The notes under the pieces are model-generated. The model had not been told where the DNA came from. It made no database searches and worked only from the letters and a program-made list of their open reading frames with translations. Positions 41,622 through 51,233 of a stretch of DNA of 64,000 nucleotides are shown here, in pieces. Location: positions 186,001 to 250,000 of the forward strand of contig NZ_JAMBOF010000005.1 of assembly GCF_023715485.1 (NCBI RefSeq). Reading direction: 5' to 3'. A program made the translations under genes and the position numbers. Source of the stretch: Mesobacillus subterraneus. Its GTDB lineage: Bacteria; Bacillota; Bacilli; Bacillales; Cytobacillaceae. Numbering within the stretch: the first letter of the stretch is position 1; each line of letters begins with the position of its first letter.

Positions 41622-43141
41622 TGGATTTCAATTATTTTCTTACCTTGCTGGTATTCTCCCCTTTACTAGGTATCCTGCTGCTGGCATTCATGCCAAAAGC
41701 AAATGAGTCAGGCATTAAAATGCTTGGTGTATTGGCAACACTTCCGTCATTGATTCTTGCGTTGATTGCATATTTTTCGTATCGCGGCGGAAATGACCTT
41801 GCTAATTTTTCGGAAAAATTCCGCTGGATCCAATTCGGCGGCCAGGGTGCCGAACAATCCGGCATGTTCAGTGTCAATTATGAACTTGGCATCGACGGAT
41901 TCGGCCTTGTCATGGTGGTACTCACTGCAGTGATCGCTACGCTTGCGGCACTTGCATCCTTCCATATCAAAAAAGAGTGGAAAGGCTACTACATGCTTTT
42001 CCTGCTTCTTGAAATCGGGATGCTTGGCGTATTCACATCACAAAACTTGATTTTGTTCTTCCTTTTCTTCGAAATCACGCTGATTCCAATGTTCTTCCTG
42101 ATTGGGAAATGGGGCTATTACGAAAAAGAAAAGGCTGCTTACAGCTTCTTGATCTATAACGGTCTTGGCTCAGCCATCCTGTTGATCGTCATCATGGTGT
42201 TATTTTCAAGAACAGGCACTTCAAACATTGAAATGCTAAGAATGATTTTAAACACTGAAAATGCGCCTTTAGTAGCGCCGGTTTCAGAGTCACTGAAGAT
42301 GGGATTATTGATTGCCTTGCTTGTTGCCTTTGGCGTCAAGCTGCCAATCTTCCCGCTCCACAGCTGGATGCTGCGCGTACACGTTGAGGCGCCGCCTTCA
42401 ATCGTCATGATCCACTCAGGGATCCTGTTGAAAATCGGTGCTTTCGGTTTGATCCGCTTCGGGATGGGAATCTTCCCTGAACAATTTGCCGATTTGACCG
42501 TCCTGCTGGCAGTACTTGGGGTCATCAATCTGCTATACGGAGCATTCCTTGCTTTTATACAGACAGATTTCAAGATGGTCCTTGCTTACTCTTCTATTTC
42601 CCATATGGGTATCGTATTAATCGGACTTGGGGCAAATAATGAAGCGGGAATTCAAGGGGCTATTTTCCAGGTTGTATCTCACGGCTTGATTTCAGCATTA
42701 TTGTTCTTCCTTGTTGGTGTAATGTATGAGCGTACTCATACAACGACACTTGCGAACCTTGGCGGCCTTGCGAAGGGCATGCCGATTGCATCAGGCTTCT
42801 TGCTTGCCGGCGCAATGGCTTCACTCGGCTTGCCAGGCATGTCCGGATTCGTCAGCGAATTCATGGCGTTCTTTGGTCTATTCAAAGAAATGCCAGTCCT
42901 TGCAGCGGTTGGTACGCTTGGCATCATCATGACTGCCGTTTACCTGTTGCGCGCTGTGCTTGCCATCACATATGGCAAAGCTGAACGCGAATTCGTCGGG
43001 ATTTCCGATGTCCGCTCATTTGAATGGGCGCCGATCTTGGTGCTTGTAGGCTTGATTGTATTAATTGGGGTATATCCAAACGTTCTTAGTGAACCGCTAC
43101 AGGCAACATTAGAGACTATCTTGATGGGAATAGGGGGGTGA
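41621..43141 (+). CDS. nuoM: NADH-quinone oxidoreductase subunit M
   Basis: A 506-residue pump subunit of the Mrp-antiporter family with about 14 helices. The TM5 glutamate lies in LFFEITLIPMFFLIG, and the channel lysine segment is GVKLPIFPLHSWMLRVHVEAP. LAYSSISHMG and the C-terminal MTAVYLLRA are typical. The ATG overlaps the nuoL stop. Confidence 0.95.
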   Translation: MDFNYFLTLLVFSPLLGILLLAFMPKANESGIKMLGVLATLPSLILALIAYFSYRGGNDLANFSEKFRWIQFGGQGAEQSGMFSVNYELGIDGFGLVMVVLTAVIATLAALASFHIKKEWKGYYMLFLLLEIGMLGVFTSQNLILFFLFFEITLIPMFFLIGKWGYYEKEKAAYSFLIYNGLGSAILLIVIMVLFSRTGTSNIEMLRMILNTENAPLVAPVSESLKMGLLIALLVAFGVKLPIFPLHSWMLRVHVEAPPSIVMIHSGILLKIGAFGLIRFGMGIFPEQFADLTVLLAVLGVINLLYGAFLAFIQTDFKMVLAYSSISHMGIVLIGLGANNEAGIQGAIFQVVSHGLISALLFFLVGVMYERTHTTTLANLGGLAKGMPIASGFLLAGAMASLGLPGMSGFVSEFMAFFGLFKEMPVLAAVGTLGIIMTAVYLLRAVLAITYGKAEREFVGISDVRSFEWAPILVLVGLIVLIGVYPNVLSEPLQATLETILMGIGG

Positions 43142-43147
43142 TGAAGG

Positions 43148-44668
43148 ATGGATTTAGATACACTTCTATCATTTGAATGGGGGACGATGACTCCGGAATT
43201 CATCATCCTTGGTATCCTGACATTATTATCAGTGCTTGATTTGTTCCTGCCAAAGCATGTCGACCGGAAAATTCTTGGCTGGATTGGCTTTGTCGGTGTC
43301 ATCCTGGCGCTCGTTTCACTCGTGTCCTTGATTGGACATGAAACAACATCAATTTTATTCGATACCTTCAGGCTCGATTCATTCGCGATCGCATTCAAGC
43401 TGATCCTCCTCGTCGGAGGAGCACTTGTATTGCTTTTAGCGATTGACTTCAATCATAACGAAGGTCTCGAGCTGTATAAAGGCGAATTCTTCTATCTGTT
43501 CCTGGCTGCATTGCTGGGTGCAATGATGATGGCATCAAGCGGCGACTTGATTACCTTGTTCGTCGGTCTTGAATTGCTTTCAATTCCTTCTTACATCCTG
43601 GCCGGTATGAGAAAGAGAAACCTTAAATCTAACGAATCAGCGATGAAATACGTCATCAACGGCGGTATTTCATCGGCAATCACATTGTTCGGCATGAGCT
43701 ATGTTTATGGAATCGCTGGCACAACGAACTTGAAGGGAATCGCAACAGTCTTCGGAGGCATTTCCGATGCTCAGCATATTTACATTCTTGGACTGGCATT
43801 CTTCATGATCTTTGTCGGGCTATCATTCAAGCTTGCATCCGCTCCATTCCATATGTGGGCGCCGGATGTATACGAAGGAGCTCCAACTCCAGTCACTGCA
43901 TTCTTGAGCGTTGTCTCAAAAACAGCCGGATTTGTGATCATCCTCCGTATCCTTTTATCTGTATTCGGATATATTCCTGTTACACAAGAGGATGGACAGC
44001 AAATTCCGCTTCTGTTCGCTATCCAGGATTATATTGCTTTCCTTGCGGGAGCAACAATGATCATCGGTAACGTCATTGCCTTAAGACAGCACAATATCAA
44101 GCGCCTGTTCGCATACTCAAGTATCGCGCACGCAGGTTACATCCTTGTTGCGCTGACAGCAATGTCATTCGTAACATTCGATGCGATCTGGTTCTATCTG
44201 CTGGCATACGCATTAATGAATCTTGGCGCTTTCGCCATCATTCAATTGATCACAATGAAAACAGGCTCAGAAGACATCAGCCATTTTGCCGGCCTATACC
44301 GCCGCGCGCCGCTTCTAGCAGTCGCAATGGGAATCTTCATCCTGTCACTCGCAGGAATCCCTGGTACAGCAGGCTTCATCGGCAAGCTGAACATCTTCAT
44401 GGGAGCATTGATGGTCGACCAGGCACATTACGTTCTTGTATCGATCATGATTGCCACAACGGTAGTCTCATATTTCTATTACTTTGGAATCATGACGCAG
44501 ATGTTCTTCCGTCCGGCAGCTGACGAAGCGAAAATCTCACTCCCGGCAGGAACGACCGCAGTCATCCTATTTACTGCGATCGCAACAATCCTGTTCGGAA
44601 TTATGCCAAACGTGGCGTTGGACTTCCTGCACACGAACTTTAACCAGTTCGTCGATTTCATGAGGTAA
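43148..44668 (+). CDS. nuoN: NADH-quinone oxidoreductase subunit N
   Basis: A 506-residue pump subunit. The TM5 glutamate is in FVGLELLSIPSYIL, the TM7 lysine region is LSFKLASAPFHMWAPDVYEG, and the C-terminal pump half has LFAYSSIAHAGYILV and AGIPGTAGFIGKL. GGGTGATGAAGG precedes the ATG. It ends the operon; a strong terminator follows. Confidence 0.95.
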   Translation: MDLDTLLSFEWGTMTPEFIILGILTLLSVLDLFLPKHVDRKILGWIGFVGVILALVSLVSLIGHETTSILFDTFRLDSFAIAFKLILLVGGALVLLLAIDFNHNEGLELYKGEFFYLFLAALLGAMMMASSGDLITLFVGLELLSIPSYILAGMRKRNLKSNESAMKYVINGGISSAITLFGMSYVYGIAGTTNLKGIATVFGGISDAQHIYILGLAFFMIFVGLSFKLASAPFHMWAPDVYEGAPTPVTAFLSVVSKTAGFVIILRILLSVFGYIPVTQEDGQQIPLLFAIQDYIAFLAGATMIIGNVIALRQHNIKRLFAYSSIAHAGYILVALTAMSFVTFDAIWFYLLAYALMNLGAFAIIQLITMKTGSEDISHFAGLYRRAPLLAVAMGIFILSLAGIPGTAGFIGKLNIFMGALMVDQAHYVLVSIMIATTVVSYFYYFGIMTQMFFRPAADEAKISLPAGTTAVILFTAIATILFGIMPNVALDFLHTNFNQFVDFMR

Positions 44669-44727
44669 TTTACGGATTGAATCAGGTTTTGGGGAAAATC
44701 TATTCGAAAACAAAGGGGTAAAATAAG

Positions 44728-44762
44728 ACTGGCCTGCGAAAAATTGCAGGCCAGTTTTTTTG
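44728..44762 (+). terminator. Rho-independent terminator of the nuo operon
   Basis: ACTGGCCTGC (44728-44737) and GCAGGCCAGT (44746-44755) form a perfect 10-bp stem followed by seven T. Confidence 0.95.
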
Positions 44763-44810
44763 ATTTGTTGCGAGTTTATGTGATCGGATTGGCGTGGGAA
44801 TCAAGATTAT

Positions 44811-45180
44811 GGTCACATAAAAGGGGTTTATGTTCCCGAAGAAGCGAAGAAATCGAGAAACCGGTCACATAAAAAGGGTTTATGTTCCCGAAGAAGCGAA
44901 GAAATCGAGAAACCGGTCACATAAAAAGGGTTTATGTTCCCGAAGAAGCGAAGAAATCGAGAAACCGGTCACATAAAAAGGGTTTATGTTCCCGAAGTGG
45001 CGAGTAAATCGAGAAACCGGTCACATAAAAAGGGTTTATGTTCCCGAAGTGGCAAGTAAATCGAGAAACCGGTCACATAAAAGGAGTTTATGTTCCCGGA
45101 GTGGCGAGGGAATCAAAATACCGGTCACATAAAATGGATTATGCTACCGAGGTGGCGAGGGAATCAAGATACGGTCAATA
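44811..45180. repeat. Tandem array with 52-bp unit, about seven copies
   Basis: GGTCACATAAAA begins at 44811, 44863, 44915, 44967, 45019, 45071 and 45123, exactly 52 bp apart; a degenerate copy begins at 45172. Each unit continues TTTATGTTCCCGAAG and ends AAATCGAGAAACC. Central copies are nearly identical; outer copies have drifted, and a decayed half unit precedes the array at 44771-44810. There is no continuous reading frame. The stretch 45200-45382 contains no evident feature. Confidence 0.92.
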
Positions 45181-45382
45181 TAAAATGGTTTATGCGCAGG
45201 ATAAAAAATAAATTGCCGCTAGAAAAACAGTTTTCAACGCAAATTGTTGTAGGTGTGTAGTTGTCTGGTAAATTAGACTTTTCCAGTAAAAACGTTGAAA
45301 CTTTCCGTAACCTGAAACGTCTAAATTACAGGTATGCAACTCCTTTATGTTAAAATGAATGGAGGAAAAGGGGGAACAACAA

Positions 45383-45619
45383 ATGATTTCTGGTTTTGGC
45401 CCATTCGCGCTGATCAGCATACTAACACATCTCGTTTTCATCGCGCTTTCCTGGTGGGCGTTACAGGCATTCCAATTCGAGAAACTGCTAAGGGCAAACC
45501 ATGTGGTTCAAGCCCGTGTCTTATATATTTTAGCTTCCATAGCCTTAGGCTCCACAGTAAGCAATTTCTTCCTTGATTATCTCCAATGGTCACAGCAGCT
45601 GCCGATGATTTTCAGCTGA
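45383..45619 (+). CDS. ywzB: DUF1146 family membrane protein YwzB
   Basis: A 78-residue protein with two membrane helices (about 5-25 and 44-64). Conserved features are the WWALQ motif after helix 1 and LGSTVSNFFLDYL near the end. ATG at 45383 lies after AAGGGGGAACAAC; an earlier in-frame ATG at 45359 is part of a purine-rich stretch. The function is unknown. As in B. subtilis it precedes ywmB and murAA. Confidence 0.85.
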   Translation: MISGFGPFALISILTHLVFIALSWWALQAFQFEKLLRANHVVQARVLYILASIALGSTVSNFFLDYLQWSQQLPMIFS

Positions 45620-45736
45620 TTATAGGACATGGGCTTTATTAGCTTATGCATAAAAATCGGACTAAAGTCAATTGGTAAAAAATTAGGTCTTCATACATGT
45701 TTTCAAAACGAGAGTTTTTAAGTAAAATTGGCATTG

Positions 45737-45758
45737 TGTTTGTTTTTGCGAACAAACA
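45737..45758. other. Perfect 8-bp inverted repeat upstream of ywmB
   Basis: TGTTTGTT (45737-45744) and AACAAACA (45751-45758) are perfect inverse copies. No T tail. It lies in the ywzB-ywmB gap (45620-45891), where no other feature is evident. Confidence 0.3.
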
Positions 45759-45891
45759 TGTTTATTTTTTCACAAACATTGGACACCCGGCTAAGTTGAT
45801 TAGCAGAATCGTGTCAAAAAGTGACGAGAATTCCCAAGTATGTGTTTTGCTCTCCTGGTAAGAATGGTAGTAAGGGGAGAGTGAATCGGAT

Positions 45892-46623
45892 ATGAAGAAA
45901 ATATCGTTTATTTTATCAATTTTTGGCATTATTGGTTTTATTGTGCTCCAAGCTGGGAATAAAACGACTGTAGCTGACGCGAATCATGAAATCAAAACTC
46001 TGGCCTCAGTATTGCAGGACGAAAATATTTTGATCACTGGGTGGTCTTTATATGCAAGGGAAACACTGGAAAAAGACGATGTGAATGGTCTGGTAAAAGA
46101 TCTGAAAGCTAAGCTTCCGGATTGGACATGGACAGGCGGCAATGGATCTAACCATGGAGAAATCATTGCTGAATCAAAGTCCCCAGGGCTTCAGGAGAAA
46201 ATTAAAATTGTTTCGACCGACACAAACGGCCAGATACATACGTATGTCATGTATGAGGTCAGAGGTCAGTTCTGGAATAAAAATACAGAAGCCTTTTTAA
46301 GTAAAAATTTACCAAGCATAATATTTGACATTTTTCGAGGAAATGCCACAACTTTCTCTTGTATCGAAGGCGAAATCAATGATAAGATAAAATCGGCTTT
46401 ACCTGTTTATAAAAGTAAACTGCTAAAGGCATTCAATGCTAAAGAAGTAGAAGGGTTAGAAGAGGACTCATTTATTTCTGTCTCAGCTTCTTCGCCTTTA
46501 TTCGACAACTCATTGAGCAGTGAACATGACATGAATATGCAGCTTGGATTACGGAAAACTGAACGATTGGGCGCTAAGACTACCATCGTAGTTGGCACAC
46601 CCATCATAACGATTGAATATTAA
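45892..46623 (+). CDS. ywmB: YwmB family protein (TATA-box-binding-like fold)
   Basis: A 243-residue exported protein of the DUF1779/YwmB family, whose function is unknown. An N-terminal signal or anchor helix (about 4-20) is followed by a soluble domain beginning IKTLASVLQDENILITGWSLYARE and containing the conserved VSASSPLF and MNMQLGLRKTERLG stretches. It starts 18 nt after GGGGAGAGTG. It lies 32 bp before murAA, so co-transcription is likely, as in B. subtilis. Confidence 0.88.
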   Translation: MKKISFILSIFGIIGFIVLQAGNKTTVADANHEIKTLASVLQDENILITGWSLYARETLEKDDVNGLVKDLKAKLPDWTWTGGNGSNHGEIIAESKSPGLQEKIKIVSTDTNGQIHTYVMYEVRGQFWNKNTEAFLSKNLPSIIFDIFRGNATTFSCIEGEINDKIKSALPVYKSKLLKAFNAKEVEGLEEDSFISVSASSPLFDNSLSSEHDMNMQLGLRKTERLGAKTTIVVGTPIITIEY

Positions 46624-46655
46624 TATAGAGAAATTGGACGCGGAGGGGAATACAC

Positions 46656-47963
46656 TTGGAAAAAATCATCGTCCGCGGCGGACAAAGGCTAAGCGGTTCT
46701 GTAAAAGTTGAAGGAGCTAAGAATGCCGTCTTGCCTGTTATCGCTGCAACATTATTAGCAAGTGACGGAAAAAGCGTAATTCGTGATGTGCCAACTCTCT
46801 CCGATGTATATACCATCAACGAAGTATTACGTTCTTTAAACGCCGTAGTGGAGTTTGAAAATAACACGATTACAGTAGATGCATCCAGAGAGTTAAAAAT
46901 AGAAGCACCTTTTGAGTATGTGCGTAAAATGCGTGCTTCTGTATTAGTAATGGGATCCCTGCTTGCCAGGAACGGCCGTGCTCGCGTAGCGTTGCCAGGC
47001 GGCTGTGCAATCGGTTCCCGTCCTATCGACCAGCACCTTAAAGGTTTTGAAGCAATGGGTGCGAGTGTTAAGGTAGGCAACGGTTTTATCGAAGCCGAAG
47101 CAGTCAATGGTTTGCATGGAGCTAAAATATATCTTGATTTCCCTAGTGTTGGCGCTACGGAAAACATTATGATGGCTGCAGTCCTTGCAAAAGGCACAAC
47201 CATTATGGAAAACGTTGCAAAAGAACCTGAGATCGTCGACCTTGCAAACTTCCTGAACAAAATGGGAGCAAAGGTAGTTGGTGCCGGTACGGGCACAATT
47301 CGTATCGAAGGTGTTGAAGTGTTGTTTGGCGCAGACCACAACATCATTCCAGACCGTATCGAAGCAGGAACATTCATGGTTGCATCTGCAATCACAGGCG
47401 GAGACGTCCTTGTACAAGGCGCTGTGCCAGAACACTTATCTTCATTAATCGCCAAGATGGAAGAAATGGGCGTTACCATTATTGAAGAAGCAGAAGGCCT
47501 TCGTGTCATCGGACCTGAAAAGCTTAAAGCAGTCGATATCAAGACGATGCCCCACCCTGGTTTCCCTACTGATATGCAATCCCAGATGATGGCACTGCTA
47601 TTGCGTGCTCAGGGAACAAGCATGATTACGGAAACTGTATTCGAGAACCGCTTCATGCACGTGGAAGAATTCCGCCGCATGAACGCAAACATCAAGATTG
47701 ACGGACGTTCTGTCATCATGAACGGACCATCTGACCTTCAGGGAGCAGAAGTGGCAGCAACTGACCTGCGCGCCGCAGCATCACTGATCCTGACTGGCCT
47801 GGTAGCCGATGGAATGACTCGAGTAACAGAATTGTACCACCTTGACCGTGGATACGTTGATTTCCATCTGAAGCTTGCTGGACTTGGTGCAGACATCGAA
47901 CGCGTCAGCGAAATCGAAGAGCAGCCAGTAACTGAAAAATTAGTCTCAGACATGAACGCATAA
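46656..47963 (+). CDS. murAA: UDP-N-acetylglucosamine 1-carboxyvinyltransferase (main MurA)
   Basis: The first peptidoglycan-pathway enzyme (435 aa), the essential copy in B. subtilis. K22-N23 and the catalytic cysteine C117 ([15 protein letters not shown]) are intact. The start codon is TTG at 46656, placed by GGAGGGG. The C-terminal tail past the second domain ([17 protein letters not shown]) is a little longer than in the other MurA at 3746. Its context ywzB-ywmB-murAA-spoIID identifies it as murAA. Confidence 0.96.
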   Translation: MEKIIVRGGQRLSGSVKVEGAKNAVLPVIAATLLASDGKSVIRDVPTLSDVYTINEVLRSLNAVVEFENNTITVDASRELKIEAPFEYVRKMRASVLVMGSLLARNGRARVALPGGCAIGSRPIDQHLKGFEAMGASVKVGNGFIEAEAVNGLHGAKIYLDFPSVGATENIMMAAVLAKGTTIMENVAKEPEIVDLANFLNKMGAKVVGAGTGTIRIEGVEVLFGADHNIIPDRIEAGTFMVASAITGGDVLVQGAVPEHLSSLIAKMEEMGVTIIEEAEGLRVIGPEKLKAVDIKTMPHPGFPTDMQSQMMALLLRAQGTSMITETVFENRFMHVEEFRRMNANIKIDGRSVIMNGPSDLQGAEVAATDLRAAASLILTGLVADGMTRVTELYHLDRGYVDFHLKLAGLGADIERVSEIEEQPVTEKLVSDMNA

Positions 47964-47978
47964 ATAATCTTACTCAAT

Positions 47979-48020
47979 AAACCGGAGAATTGTGCTTTAA
48001 CGTATAGTTCTGCGGTTTTT
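47979..48020 (+). terminator. Terminator of murAA
   Basis: AACCG-AGAA pairs with TTCT-CGGTT around a single G-G mismatch, with a 15-nt loop and a TTTTTT tail. Confidence 0.75.
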
Positions 48021-48191
48021 TGATTTTTTACAGGCTCTATCCGTGTGGAATACGTTCTATGACTGTTTTTTAAAAAAATCTTGTCCAATTTCGTGTTTTA
48101 AATTGTTTTGGTACGATGCAATCAGTTTCTTAGTATTAGTTTTGACTGCGAGAATATACGAATGGATTTTCCAGAGCTTTTTCAAATTGTG

Positions 48192-48221
48192 TCATAAATG
48201 CTTGTCCGCCTCCATAAGAAT
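48192..48221 (+). promoter_or_regulatory. Candidate sigma-E promoter of spoIID
   Basis: TCATAAA (48192-48198), a 14-nt spacer and CATAAGAAT (48213-48221) resemble the mother-cell sigma-E pattern (TMATATT, CATACAAT). spoIID is a classical sigma-E gene. The rest of 48021-48270 shows nothing. Confidence 0.55.
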
Positions 48222-48270
48222 GAAATGAGACGGTATTAACCGCAATAATTTCATAATGGAGGCTTTTTCT

Positions 48271-49299
48271 ATGTTAAAAATCAAACCACTCATCCTACTA
48301 GCTGCAATCCTATTCGCTGTCACACTCCTCATACCAACTATTCTCGTCCTCCCTTTTATGGAAGAAAAGGCAGGCGGGAAACTGGGCGAAGAGCTGCAAA
48401 GGGAAGCGAAGGATGTCGCTGCAGCACCGACTGAAGACTCGGCTGTCGAAGTGGCTGTATACCGGACAGCTTTGTCGGCGACAGAGAAGCTTCCGCTTGA
48501 TGAATACTTAATTGGCGTCGTTGCCGCCGAGATGCCTGCTGAATTCGAGCTTGAGGCATTGAAGGCTCAGGCACTGTCTGCAAGGACCTATTATGTAAGA
48601 CAAATGCTGCTCCCGAATAAAGTAGGCGTTCCCGAGGGAGCTCAGCTGAATGATACCGAGATTCACCAGGTTTTTAAAAATAAGGAAGAATTGAAAAAGC
48701 AATGGGGCGTCGACTACAAATGGAAGATCAAGAAAATCGCGGAGGCTGTTAAAGCAACTGATGGCCAGGTGCTCACCTATGACGGAGCCCCGATTGATGC
48801 AACATTCTTTTCAACTTCTAATGGCTTCACAGAGAATTCAGAGGAATACTGGTCGAATTCGCTGCCGTACCTGCGCAGCGTCGAAAGTCCATGGGATTTG
48901 GAATCGCCCAAGTTCCGCAGCCAAACGGTGATGACGGTTGCTCAGGTAGAGTCTAAGCTTGGCATCAAGCTGCCTAAATCCCCGACCATCGGCAAAGTCA
49001 TCTCCCGGACAGCCGGAAACCGCGTCGCGAAAATCGACATCAGCGGAAAAGTTCTCACTGGGAAAGAAGTCCGCGAAAAACTCGGACTCCGATCAAGCGA
49101 CTTCTCCTGGGAGCTTAAAGGCAGCAGCGTCGTCATCACCACCGAAGGCTTCGGCCACGGCGTCGGCATGAGCCAATACGGAGCCAACGGCATGGCCACC
49201 GAAGGGAAGACCTACAAAGACATCGTCCAGCACTATTACAAAGGCGTCGAGATCAGTGATGCGGATAGTATGCTTAATAAGGTGACGGCGAAGAAGTAA
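48271..49299 (+). CDS. spoIID: Stage II sporulation protein D (SpoIID)
   Basis: A membrane-anchored lytic transglycosylase (342 aa) of the mother-cell engulfment machine (SpoIID-SpoIIM-SpoIIP). One N-terminal helix (7-28) is followed by the SpoIID domain with catalytic E87 in VVAAEMPAEFELEALKAQA and the C-terminal GHGVGMSQYGANGMA. ATG at 48271 is used; the ATG at 48256 overlaps its ribosome binding site GGAGG. A sigma-E-like promoter lies upstream. Confidence 0.95.
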   Translation: MLKIKPLILLAAILFAVTLLIPTILVLPFMEEKAGGKLGEELQREAKDVAAAPTEDSAVEVAVYRTALSATEKLPLDEYLIGVVAAEMPAEFELEALKAQALSARTYYVRQMLLPNKVGVPEGAQLNDTEIHQVFKNKEELKKQWGVDYKWKIKKIAEAVKATDGQVLTYDGAPIDATFFSTSNGFTENSEEYWSNSLPYLRSVESPWDLESPKFRSQTVMTVAQVESKLGIKLPKSPTIGKVISRTAGNRVAKIDISGKVLTGKEVREKLGLRSSDFSWELKGSSVVITTEGFGHGVGMSQYGANGMATEGKTYKDIVQHYYKGVEISDADSMLNKVTAKK

Positions 49300-49354
49300 C
49301 CGGTTAAGGGCACAGTCACTCGATGAGGCTGTATACGAAAAGAATAATGACAAG

Positions 49355-49382
49355 GCCAGGGCAAACAGCGCCCTGGCTTTTT
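49355..49382 (+). terminator. Rho-independent terminator of spoIID
   Basis: GCCAGGGC (49355-49362) and GCCCTGGC (49370-49377) form a perfect 8-bp stem followed by TTTTT. Confidence 0.9.
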
Positions 49383-49446
49383 AGCGCGATTCGGTGCGGC
49401 AGTTGACTTTTTATTTCTTCACGGGTTCAGTATGGCATGTGTACTT

Positions 49447-50436
49447 TTATTTTTTCGCGGGGTCGAAGAATGTCTCGATGTCAGGTGGCATGTGGTAGAT
49501 GCGGCCATTAGTGGTGCCAGTGAAGGGGAGATTCAATGAAATTAAAAGATCACTTGCTGTTTTTGATGAAATACCGCTGCAAAATTCTCTGAACATCTGA
49601 TTCTTAATCGTTGGACTAATTAGGAGGAAAAGCTCTTTTATAGTCTTGTGGTGAGCTGTTTTGGACTTATGTCCGCACACGGGACAGCACCATATCCATT
49701 TTTCGCGATACATGCCATATGCTGAACAAGACGGACATTGGACTCCTTTTTGAAGGTCGTCTGGAGTGAGGGAATATTGTTTCAGAATGTCAGGGTGGTG
49801 TGGAGAATGATTCTTTACAAGTGACTTTGATAACTTTTTTACTTCTTTGTCTGTAAAACTTGGATTTGGAGTGGAATCGTCGATCTGAAGAACGCGATTT
49901 AGTAATACATCTCCTTTTACGATCAAGTTATTCAGGGATCGGTCACTTACCTTGATAATAGTAGAAGCATTGCTGATAGCAACTATTTGGTATATGGGCG
50001 GAACACTGAACCTATGGTTCTTCAACCATCTTTTCAAATGCCAGGCTTGCATACGAACCTGGTTAATGGGATTATCATATGATTTTTCTTGACCATCCTT
50101 TGTTTGAATCATTTGTTCGGAATGTTTGTCGAAGAAAAGGGTTCCGGAATAGGCTTTTGTTTCAATTAGAAGGATATAACGAAGAGTTAAAATGAGGGTA
50201 TCAATCTGGAAATGCCATTTTTCATCTTGAAGGCGTAAATCCCGAAAGACATGGAACCCTTTTTCGGGTAAAAAACTTAATCGGTAATCCGTTTGCAGCT
50301 CACCTTTGTAACCAGCACGCCAGGCTTTGTAATCTTGTTTAATAAATGAGAGTTTGGGATGATTTGGTATGATTCTTTCCATTAGTGCCTCATACATGAG
50401 TAGGCGAATTGGATATGTCCTTTCCTTTTCAATCAA
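49447..50436 (-). CDS. NERD domain (nuclease-related) protein with C-terminal zinc ribbon
   Basis: A protein of about 329 aa. The NERD domain (about 40-150) has the PD-(D/E)xK-like core: GYKGE, FQIDTLIL with the aspartate, LLIETKAYSG with E-x-K, and NPINQVRMQAWHLKRWL. A zinc ribbon with CPSC and CCPVCG lies at about 235-258. NERD proteins are predicted nucleases or DNA-handling proteins of uncertain role. TTG at 50436 is placed by AAGGAAG; GTG at 50445 abuts that site. It is transcribed opposite to spoIID and spoIIQ. Confidence 0.82.
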   Translation of the reverse strand: MIEKERTYPIRLLMYEALMERIIPNHPKLSFIKQDYKAWRAGYKGELQTDYRLSFLPEKGFHVFRDLRLQDEKWHFQIDTLILTLRYILLIETKAYSGTLFFDKHSEQMIQTKDGQEKSYDNPINQVRMQAWHLKRWLKNHRFSVPPIYQIVAISNASTIIKVSDRSLNNLIVKGDVLLNRVLQIDDSTPNPSFTDKEVKKLSKSLVKNHSPHHPDILKQYSLTPDDLQKGVQCPSCSAYGMYREKWIWCCPVCGHKSKTAHHKTIKELFLLISPTIKNQMFREFCSGISSKTASDLLISLNLPFTGTTNGRIYHMPPDIETFFDPAKK

Positions 50437-50536
50437 AATGGTCACTTCCTTATTAGTTTTTATATAAATTCTTTGTTTTCACTGAAAGTACCTACCGATA
50501 AACCAGTTTTATTATGAAAGTTCTGTGTCCCAATTA

Positions 50537-50660
50537 ACCAGTTGAATTATAATTCCACGGTTGGCAGCAATAATTAAACGGTTAGAGCCAATAATTAAAC
50601 GGTTGAGACAAAAAATTTAACGGTTACAGTACTTTTTTTAACGGTTGGACTAAATGAGTG
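50537..50660. repeat. Array with exact 21-nt period, five copies
   Basis: ACGGTT recurs at 50557, 50578, 50599, 50620 and 50641, always 21 nt apart, mostly preceded by TTAA(A). The bases between cores differ. Degenerate relatives (AACCAGTT) appear at about 50501 and 50537. It lies between two minus-strand genes; otherwise 50446-50754 is empty. Confidence 0.85.
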
Positions 50661-50754
50661 CCCAAAGTCACTACTAAATTCAAAAAGCCAGCCTCAATCA
50701 CAAGGCCAGCCCCTCAAAAACCGTAACTAATTACTATCTTAAAAATAAATCCAG

Positions 50755-51192
50755 CTATAATCCCCGAACTCTCTCCTCAATCCCGAGCAAAACCCTTCCC
50801 AATCGTACAAATTTCCCGCTGAAGTACGCGTGATGGATGAAATGCGAGGCAGCCAAAACCCCAATTACGTCTTTTATAAAATCAATGATGGTTGCGGATC
50901 GGTACGGGACATAGCTCTGATGAATCTCATCGAGCAGGCCGTAAAGGATGGCCACACCCATGAATGCAAAGCTCAGCACAGGTGTGAAGCGCGTGGTCGT
51001 CAATGCGGCCAGAACGAGCAGCACATACAATATCCCGAACTCAACCAAATGGAGCGATTCTTTCAGGAAGCGGTCCACGCCCTGGTTTGGGAGCTCGACC
51101 AATGCATCAGACGGATTGCTGGACATGATCCAAATCGCTGCCATATAGGCGAGCGGAAGAATTCGTAAAAACCATACAAGTAACTTTTTCAT
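50755..51192 (-). CDS. VanZ-family membrane protein
   Basis: A 145-residue protein with four predicted membrane helices. The VanZ signature is ESLHLVEFGILYVLLV followed by DEIHQSYVPYRSATIIDFIKDVIG. VanZ homologues can lower teicoplanin sensitivity, but most housekeeping members are uncharacterised. AGGTA precedes the ATG on the minus strand. It is divergent from spoIIQ, separated by a 36-bp tandem array. Confidence 0.85.
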   Translation of the reverse strand: MKKLLVWFLRILPLAYMAAIWIMSSNPSDALVELPNQGVDRFLKESLHLVEFGILYVLLVLAALTTTRFTPVLSFAFMGVAILYGLLDEIHQSYVPYRSATIIDFIKDVIGVLAASHFIHHAYFSGKFVRLGRVLLGIEERVRGL

Positions 51193-51233
51193 TCTAATAC
51201 CTCACTTTATAGTAATAACTCAAACAGGGTAGC

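Noticed and set aside
45747-45765. LexA (SOS) box near GCGAACAAACATGTTT
   Set aside because: The second half does not match GTTCG at the required spacing; the sequence is instead the arm of a TGTTTGTT/AACAAACA palindrome.
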